From the NCBI GenBank assembly GCA_030704615.1, contig CM060734.1, positions 5,458,001 to 5,522,000 of the forward strand: 64,000 nucleotides of DNA. The letters are read 5' to 3'. This stretch comes from Takakia lepidozioides (lineage: Eukaryota > Streptophyta > Takakiopsida > Takakiales > Takakiaceae). A program made the translations under genes and the position numbers. The notes beneath the pieces were generated by a model. The model made no database searches. It saw only the letters and a list, made by a program, of their open reading frames with translations, and was not told the origin of the DNA. Of this stretch, positions 56,825-64,000 are shown one piece after another (within the stretch, counting starts at the first letter, position 1; each line of letters starts with the position of its first letter).

Positions 56825-58223
56825 TTAGTCCTCAAAATTGTTGGCATTTTCCAAAAGGTAGTTGGTAGTTGCTCATTCCTGTCACATGGCAGAAATGCCT
56901 CAATCACCAGCGCCCGCTCAAATCCCATTGCCTCCAGCTGTTAAGGCAAACAACGCATCACCTAAAACTTCTAATGCATCCTGTGATTCCTAAAAATCGC
57001 CTTCCTTCGAAGTCCACTTCCATATGCAGTAGGTGCATGTCTCCACTGTGATACTCAGTACCTCTAGTATATTACTGAGCTGAGATTGCAAACATAATAA
57101 GACAGAAAAGTTGGCAAGTGTTGTATGAACAAAAGGGATGAGAGAATACCCGGTCAATGGCTTCCCTCTCCTCAGGTGTGACATTGACTGATTGTGGCAT
57201 TGCTCCTGCAAGCTGCCCTAAGATGTCCCTGCACTTTACACAATCCACTCAGAAGTAATGCACAACGTCCCCCTTCCATGAAGAGGTGTCAAAAGCCTCC
57301 ATAAATTGAAGGCCTTGAATGACTCTCACTAATCAATAAGCTAAACTCACAACAAACTGGACCATAGCATGTATTCAATCAGCACATCCTCCATCACGCA
57401 TCAAAAGAACATCAGCTACCATAACAAACAGCTGAATTCTAGTTCCAAGGATTTAACAGCTGTGTAATTAGTTTTCAATAACTCTAACCCGTGAAATTTG
57501 TATTTCATTGAAGCGGTCAATATCCTTCAAAACCTGCCACAATAACACACTTACTTGTGCAGTTCCAGATGATGACGGTGGCGGTGCAGCTGATGCCATT
57601 GTCTGCCAGAAAGAGATACCAAGTTCAACGCAGAGACTCAAGATAACAACCATTGCAGCTAACCATATCACATACGACTAGTTTGACATGAAAACAGAAC
57701 TCGAGAATGATAGGCACAGCAAAAATCCATGGCCTGCCTTAAGTTGACACATGAATAAGACAACCTTCCAGTAGCTATGATCAATTGGAAGACCAGACAA
57801 CCTTGAAGGGCTACAGCAGTTCATCGATCCACTGGCAACCAGCTCATTACAATCGACAAGTAGACTTTCAAACTTTTAAGGGTTTCAACTCCTGCCTTTA
57901 TCTCCAACACAACATCAGTTTGAACGCATGAGCAGTGTCTTCATCTCTTAAGTGTCTGTAAAATAAAAACCACAGTCTATTGTATGTCGGACTCAGTCTG
58001 CTGAGCAATGTACATTCAATCACTACTGTAGAATGCGTCTTCAATAGTGCATAAGCCTCACCTTGATCAACATCACCACAAGAAATCCGTTTTCAGAGAC
58101 CTTGTTGTCCTGCATGGTTGTTTCATCTTTAAGAACTTTTCCTTGATGAATCAGCAGCTGCTGCGCGCATGGAAATGACTCCTTCCCCTGTGTGTTTTCT
58201 ATCTGCCTCTTTACAGAAATAAC
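56825..58223 (-). pseudogene. RAD23: Partial RAD23 (ubiquitin receptor), internally deleted
   Basis: Exons: 58223-58062 encodes most of the ubiquitin-like domain (VISVKRQIENTQGKESFPCA, QQLLIHQGKVLKDETTMQDN, KVSENGFLVVML); 57602-57555 a Ser/Pro linker (ASAAPPPSSSGTAQ); 57228-57150 DILGQLAGAMPQSVNVTPEE; 56937-56825 the second UBA domain (LEAMGFERALVIEAFLPCDR). UBA1 and the XPC-binding domain are missing, and the join across that gap does not keep frame. A small deletion in UBA2 (near GAGCAACTACC) shifts the last 13 codons out of frame although the ending GAG GAC TAA is still visible. No first exon found. RAD23 shuttles ubiquitylated proteins to the proteasome and binds XPC. Confidence 0.8.
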
Positions 58224-60829
58224 CTGAAACAAGCAACTCACGATCATATTAATTCTCCTCTATGTGCCAATGATGAACATTCTTAAAAACCCTAGGTACG
58301 CCCTGTCAAATGCTGACTAAGGTGCATCAGCATAGCTTGTAAGGGTCATGACCTAATTCTTGCTTACAAGTCATGTGTTTGAACCACTGTAATAGCAGAT
58401 CAGGAAGACTTTCACTTCCTCATTTCGCTCACCAGAGTATCCCTGTGGGTGATAGCGACCAAGAGATTTGACACAACACTTAAGATGAATGGACAAACTG
58501 GTTTTATGTTGGGACTGCTCCAAATGAAGATTCTTAGACACTGCTACAACCAGTAACCTTCCATACAAAACTTTTGAAGAATAGTTATTGGCAATCAATG
58601 GTCATGTTTTTGCTTTTACAAGAGCTACCCTGCATATTTCAAAGACATCATCCAGCATTCATGCACTGGCTCAAAACTTTACTGCCACATGGTCGCATCC
58701 AACCTCATCCTCACTATTCAACCTGACATCTCTCAGCATATCACACCATGTCCTACTTAAAGAGGCCCCGAAAGAGCTTGCCGACCATGAAACGGAAAGA
58801 CAAACGCTAGAATTGAAAAAGATTGTCAATGGTCCAAACATGAAAGCAACTCACATAACCTAAAATTTGTGTTCGCAAACAGTGTCGATGCTGAGTCAAC
58901 CTCTCCATGACACTGCACACCATCCTTAACCCTAATGCCTACTAAAGTATCATTTCACCTTCTCCAACACTACCGAAATTTAAGCAGATGCATGCCATAT
59001 ATACCAAACATAACCCTACCTTCCAAATCCATCCACTAGGAAAGGACAAGTTGGATGGCCGTCAAACAACTCCTCAACTCCTCTTGATCAAACTGCAGCT
59101 GAGGAAAAGAGAGAGAGGCACACGGAGTAGGCAAAGAGAGAAAGTCGGAAAGGATGGTGATGGAGAGCAGCGTAGTACCTAACATACCGGGCCATCATTG
59201 TTGGGACATAAATCTAGTACGGGGATTTTGGTGCTTTTGGCAGCCAGGATCGGACAGTGAACGTGAAGGCATGATGGAGTAAATATATATATGGTATATT
59301 ATATATCGTATAGTATAGTACGGGGATTTTGGCGAGGTGATCACATGTTTGCACGAAGCATTAGTAACAAATGGCAACGAGACTTCTCGGGAAATTTTGG
59401 GACACAGCAAACCGGAGCATATTACTCTCAGAGTTGGTTTCCTTAGGTCGCATGTTCCTGTCATGTAATCTGCATATCTTGTTGATGTTGTCGTTCGGAT
59501 GTAGTGAATCCAGAGCCAGCTTCGTTCACCGGAGTTAGGGTCAGTAGGCCTCAATTGCAGTCCTCTCATAATCTAGATAACCGTTACCTTCACTTGAGCA
59601 TGTGAACAATCTGCTCCAACTTCCCCAGACACCATAGAAGGTGCAGGGATGTTTTGCTTACCTTTCGCGTCGGTGAAGATGGACTAGTGAGCTGTCTCAA
59701 TTTCTAGCGTTTAAATTGGAAGCATTCTTGGAAGATCGTTCGTCAGAAGGACTGCTGGACTGTCTTCCTTATCTGGCGTTCGAGGGCAGGCACGCTGTCT
59801 ATAGACTTGAAGTAGTGCACGCAAGGCAGCTAAAGAGTGATGGGGTCGTTGCCTTGCCCCGCGTTTGCTTGCAAGATTGAATTCCATGTCGACATGGGGA
59901 GCGGAGTTGGAGGCGGATGTCTTTTATCTGATTTGGCAAGGGGAAGGAAAGAGAGTTTTTCCATCTCAAGTTACACGGGAGAAGCTCGACGAATCTTTTT
60001 TCTTTCCAGAAATAGGGGTGTTTGGAATTGCACAAGCTGCACCGACAACTGAAGAGCCTGATTTCCCTGGCTCACTGCCATGAAAACCATTGATGTTGAG
60101 GAATTCGATCCTGGTATGCGATCCAGCAGTTTACTTGTGGTACTCAACCGTCTGTTCACCTTGTAATACGTTGGTTGAGGGAAAAGAGACAGAATAAAAG
60201 TTAACGTCCACGCAAAGCTCAATGAGCTTGTGGGACAAAAGTGGACAGCCTCGCGTAGGTATCCCGGCACAAAGAAAGCGCAAGTGAAAGACCTCGAGAC
60301 ACATTCGGCAAGCATTGAATAGTTGACTGGTCTTGTGCTGTATTTTAAGCTTACTGTCCTATTGCGTGTATATGTGGGGGTGTTTTGGTACTACGTATCA
60401 AATATTTGTAGAGGTATAGATGTTTCTGTGACGTTTTGAGGTCGTTGCCCAGTTGTGAAGTGGTCTCTTGTTTTGACATTTGTCTATATGTCTCAACTTC
60501 TGTTTGTAATTTTCTTCTTTAGTAGGAAGGACTGGGGGTTGCTGGCTGCTCCTGTTTCCAAGGTCTGTAGCAAAAGATAAACTGCAGTTTTTATCCCAAG
60601 ACATACAGATCTGTTTCAGGTCTTGTATGTGAGTGTGATGCTGTTATTGCAGAGTTGTTGAGTTCGAACAATGAGAGGCAACCCTTAGAATGTCAAATTT
60701 GTATGAGTTAAAAATGTCACATTGTTGACAATGTATACATCCCAGATTGTGAAGCAACATATTTCATTTCGTTACTTGTAGCTGACCTATGAAGTTGATT
60801 TTGAACTCTGTTGACCTTGACTTGTGTAG
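58224..60829. other. No supported gene
   Basis: An AT-rich run (59281-59315) and a donor-like ACGCGAAAG|GTAAGC on the minus strand near 59660 that could end an untranslated exon. The plus-strand frame 59865-60083 (VFYLIWQGEGKRVFPSQVTR) is exon-like, but I recognise no family. Confidence 0.35.
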
Positions 60830-61165
60830 GTGTGTCCTACGCAGTTGTGTCCCAAAGAAAATTCTAGTCTATGGTTCTGCCTTCAGCGCCGAGTGTGAAG
60901 TGAGTTGGACTTCTTGGCACCCCTTTGCTTCCATGAAGGGTGGTGAGAAAAGGGTCTGTTTCAACCTAAATTTAAAGTGTCACGATGTGTAGTGCCTGTC
61001 AAGCATGCTCTCAATTGTAAGCTTGCGAAAACAGCTAGAGTGGAGTATTGACAGCTCGATTGCTCGGCTCTTTTTTGTTTGGTGATACCAGGACGCCAAG
61101 AATTTTGGATGGGACATCCTTGGTGAAATTAAGTACAACTGGAAGAGGCTTATTGCAAACAATTT
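60830..61165 (+). pseudogene. GR: Two exons of cytosolic glutathione reductase
   Basis: Exon 60830-60899 (AG before, GTGAGT after) reads CVLRSCVPKKILVYGSAFSA ECE, the redox-active disulfide region (C-x4-C) of glutathione reductase. The next exon begins at 61092 after CCAG and reads DAKNFGWDILGEIKYNWKRL IAN, continuing the family sequence in frame. Where the second exon should end near 61165 no GT donor is left. The FAD-binding start and the rest of the enzyme were not found nearby. Confidence 0.75.
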
Positions 61166-61427
61166 TGTATCCCCTCTCCTGGAGGTTTTATTTTCTCGGT
61201 TCCATTTGTGAAAGAGATCACAACTTCTTGCTGACTTGTAATATAATAGTCTCCTCTATCAAATGTACTAGAGCTGGATGCTGTCAGTTGAAGAAGGGTT
61301 TTATCACAGCATCTTACCTTCGCACAGTGTGGTGATTGAGCCCTGGCACCTAGGCTCACAAAATATCAATTTTTACTTGGCATGCATACAGTGGTCAGAT
61401 GCACAAGCTTTTTCTTCAGCTTTAGAC

Positions 61428-61520
61428 AGATAGCTCCCTGGGTCAGTGCACTAGGCCCACCACATGGTAGGTCTGGGTTCGGGTCCCTTCCTGGCCTATG
61501 TTGAAAGCTTTAATGGACAG
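61428..61520 (+). repeat. tRNA-like Pol III promoter (possible third SINE type)
   Basis: TAGCTCCCTGGGTCAGTGC (A-box-like, about 61430) and GGGTTCGGGTCCC (B-box-like, about 61476) are spaced as in a tRNA. No tail or second copy was found. Confidence 0.4.
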
Positions 61521-62165
61521 TGTGCCCAGAAGGTGTTGGGGGCTACATGCTGCCAAATTGATTACCTAGGATCTGCCAAATGTCTAGGGGACCATCTTGT
61601 AACAATCAAGGAGGCAGTTATGATCAGTTGGCGTCTTTTGTCCTTGTTTCTTTTTTGTGGGTGTTCCTTGACAAGCGGAGCAGACTGAGCACAACTGGGA
61701 GATGGTGTCAAAGGCTAGTGCTAGCCCTGGACCTCTGCGGCTGCTGCAGCAATGCCCAGAAAGCGGTGCATCACTGATGATAGGCACGTTGATTGAAGGG
61801 TTACATGGTACCGATGGCGTCAATACCTCGGACCATTGCCAGGAGCATGTATGCTCCTTCTCATTCGATGAGGTGCCTGCTTACTTTCTGTGCATCTTTG
61901 CATGTGTGAATTGCTGACTCAAAGGTGAGCATGTTAATGTCCAACAAGCATCCAGGACTAAGCTGCTTTGCTTGCATGAATCTCTTCATTACAAGTAGAC
62001 AATTAGGGACTCCACTAGCATAACGTCCATTGACAACTCAAGTACGTGATTCGTCTTCCTTCTATGCACGTTTTCAGTTACAATGTGAATGATGCCTGAA
62101 AATCTGTTTGTATCCACGAGAGGGTTAAATACTGGTATTGTCTTTTACAAATATTTGTTGGACAG

Positions 62166-62289
62166 GCTCTTCTATTGATTGCAAGCCTCCATCTCAGTGA
62201 TCTGATCTGGAAATTGATGGAGCTTGGACAAGGCCCAACACCTCAGATAGTTCGTCAAGCTGTCCATTCCAATAGTGAATCAAGTTATG
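62166..62289 (+). other. Exon-like open segment, family unknown
   Basis: GACAG before and ATG|GTATGA after border 124 nt open in one frame (ALLLIASLHLSDLIWKLMEL GQGPTPQIV). It could be an exon of another captured gene. I do not recognise it. Confidence 0.3.
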
Positions 62290-62770
62290 GTATGAATTGT
62301 CTTCTAAGGCTGTCATTATGCTCAACATAGAGAAGGCACATGTCTACAGTATTCTTGACCAGAAAGCTATCAATTTAATGCAGAATGTCGGCAAGACTCT
62401 ACTGCCTTAAATAGCCCAGTATTAATGGTTGTATGCCAACTGGTAATTGCACCCAATCACAATTGAGGGTACTGCCAGGTAGGGATGGGTAACTTCAGCC
62501 ATAAGCAACGTGTCATCAGCTGATATGCTTTTTTTTGTAGGATTACATGGCTGGGATGTGAGTATCCAGTTGCACACATTGAAACTATGCATTGATTTCT
62601 CCTAAATAGAAAGGAGGACCTGCTTGGACTGTTGTGCTGTGAGGAGAAGTCTCTCTCACTACTACTTGCACATCACTTGAGCAGTTATGCATCAATTTGA
62701 ACTTCTTGCCTGTGAACAACGTATAGCTTATCAGGGAAAGGAGCTGAGAAGAGAGATGTGGAGGTTGCAG

Positions 62771-63300
62771 GGAGATTGACTTTGTACAGGAGACAGTCCG
62801 GACACTTGCTGGGGATGGCACAAAGGGAAATGATTACAAAGGTGGCAAGAAAGGTGCATCACAGGTACTTAGTCTTTGCACAAATCTTTTGTTGATGTAG
62901 CCAGAGATCACTTGTTAACAGTAATGTGAAAATGTTGCAAAAAGCTTATCTAGAGCCTCTCTGCATGAGCTCATGGTGTCTAGAAGCAGCTGGATATACA
63001 ATACTTTCTGTACACTGGATCTTCAAGTTGAGGTCATCAGCAATTTTGAGAAGCTGGTTTCAAACTTGACTGTGTTGGAACTTGCTAAGCAGGTACTTAA
63101 TTCGCCATGGGATGTATGTCTGCACCCGAAAAATGACATTCTTTATATTGCAATGAGGGCAGCATCAGATTTGGCAACATGACATTTCTGAGGGTGTTAC
63201 AAAAGTCTTCAGTGATGGCTTGGCGCAATCTGAATGCCCGAAGGTTCTCTCCTCTTTTGCCACATATTCACAGCAAATGGATGAGGACTACATGGAGGAC
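62771..63300 (+). pseudogene. SOQ1: Two exons of SOQ1-type NHL-repeat protein
   Basis: Exon 62771-62864 (GCAG before, GTACTT after) reads EIDFVQETVRTLAGDGTKGN DYKGGKKGASQ. Exon 2 starts at 63093 after AAGCAG with VLNSPWDVCLHPKNDILYIA. Both match the NHL beta-propeller of SUPPRESSOR OF QUENCHING 1, a thylakoid protein with HAD, thioredoxin and NHL parts. Two bases are missing near 63152, after which another frame continues GQHQIWQHDISEGVTKVFSD. The HAD and thioredoxin parts were not found upstream. Confidence 0.7.
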
Positions 63301-63706
63301 CATGACCTCCAGTTCCATAGAGTCTGTGAGGCATTGCCTGTGACATGTGCAGAGTGGGACTGGCCGCAGAGAAAGTACCAGGCTGGAAAGGAGTGTAGCA
63401 TTTTGTGAAGAAGTATTGGCCCAAGAGACAAGGAAGTAGTCAGTCCCTTGGGCAGGTATGTCAAAGGTTCTTTATGAAGTCCAATATTGCTTTTCCATCT
63501 CAGTAGCTATTTTCAAGGAGGGGATTTTATGGAATGATGGGGTGGCAGGATGCACATGCTATAATTTTTTTTCTGAGATTTTGCATTGACATTTCTTTTC
63601 AAACTTGACATTAATTGCAACAGGAGTCCATGTATCAGCTTGGGACTTCCAGTTGAGACATGAGCTACATTGATTTCATACATTGATTTCATTGCACTTG
63701 AGCAGG

Positions 63707-63866
63707 TAGCCCAGTGGTTGGGTATTTGTGCCTTGCCTGTGCATAACCTAGGTGATCCTGGGTTCAATCCTTCAACATGTGCCTTCAGACCGTCCAATGG
63801 GCCTTTGGCCCGGATTGAGCAGTAGGCTCTGTAATTCCACGTTAAAGACTTTATCTTATCTTATCA
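63707..63866 (+). mobile_element. tRNA-derived SINE, family 2 (copy 2)
   Basis: A box TAGCCCAGTGGTTGGG (from 63707) and B box GGTTCAATCC (63761-63770), a body with CAACATGTGCCTTCAGACCG and GGGCCTTTGGCCC, and the tail TTATCTTATCTTATC. It matches the copy at 9005-9146 and is the better preserved of the two. Confidence 0.8.
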
Positions 63867-64000
63867 TACTTTTTAAGGTACATGGTGGGCTACGGCGCTG
63901 CGCGCTTCCGAAAACTAGATAATGGAATTTGAGTAAAATTCATAGGCTTCGCATCAAATGTAAATCCAGCAAGGATATCAATGTTGTTGTGAGAGCTTGG

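Noticed and set aside
1-64000. CRISPR array, prokaryotic operon or phage genes
   Set aside because: No regularly spaced direct repeats with unique spacers; introns and plant gene families show this is nuclear plant DNA.

Overview
The window reads as a land-plant nuclear chromosome from a large, repeat-rich genome. Evidence: a BZR1/BES1 brassinosteroid transcription factor with its usual exon 1/exon 2 split, a PPR-DYW RNA-editing gene relic, GT-AG introns throughout, and plant-type L1, Ty3/gypsy, SINE and MITE elements. The style of the PPR gene and the heavy load of old repeats suggest a non-flowering lineage (fern, lycophyte or moss) more than an angiosperm, but I cannot name the genus.

Layout. 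1-14.5 kb: a broken L1 LINE on the minus strand that has lost its whole reverse transcriptase, bracketed by two matching terminal inverted repeats 6.5 kb apart, then gene-poor DNA with SINE pieces and a Tc1/mariner-type MITE. 14.5-21.6 kb: first copy (minus strand, rearranged) of an unusual Ty3/gypsy-like retrotransposon. 21.6-28 kb: tandem repeats, a repeat split by a 5'-truncated LINE of another type, a Harbinger-type MITE, and an array of tRNA-like modules. 30-33.5 kb: a tRNA-derived SINE and then the one clearly intact gene, the BZR1/BES1 homologue. 34.9-39.1 kb: a minus-strand multi-exon DUF4097/FAM185A-like gene with a 16-nt microexon. 40-42.4 kb: hairpin repeats and a long foldback element. 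44.3-46.3 kb: a decayed PPR-DYW gene. 47.3-53.0 kb: second, 5'-truncated copy of the unusual retrotransposon. 54.8-63.3 kb: partial copies of at least five unrelated housekeeping genes (CCT6, PA200, RAD23, glutathione reductase, SOQ1), each keeping some splice sites but incomplete or damaged.

The most interesting object is the retrotransposon present twice. Besides gag zinc knuckles, a DSG aspartic protease, Ty3-type reverse transcriptase, RNase H and integrase, it carries a DNMT3/DRM-like cytosine-5 DNA methyltransferase domain between protease and reverse transcriptase, and a PHD-finger tail after the integrase. It therefore combines a DNA-methylation writer and a chromatin-reading module in one mobile element. 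Both copies are dead, but they lost different parts, and together they show that the ancestral element had motifs I, IV, VI, VIII, IX and X.

Limits: exon-level calls were made by eye from splice sites and remembered family patterns, with no alignment or database search. The 5' parts of several genes were not found, and boundaries of old repeats are approximate.
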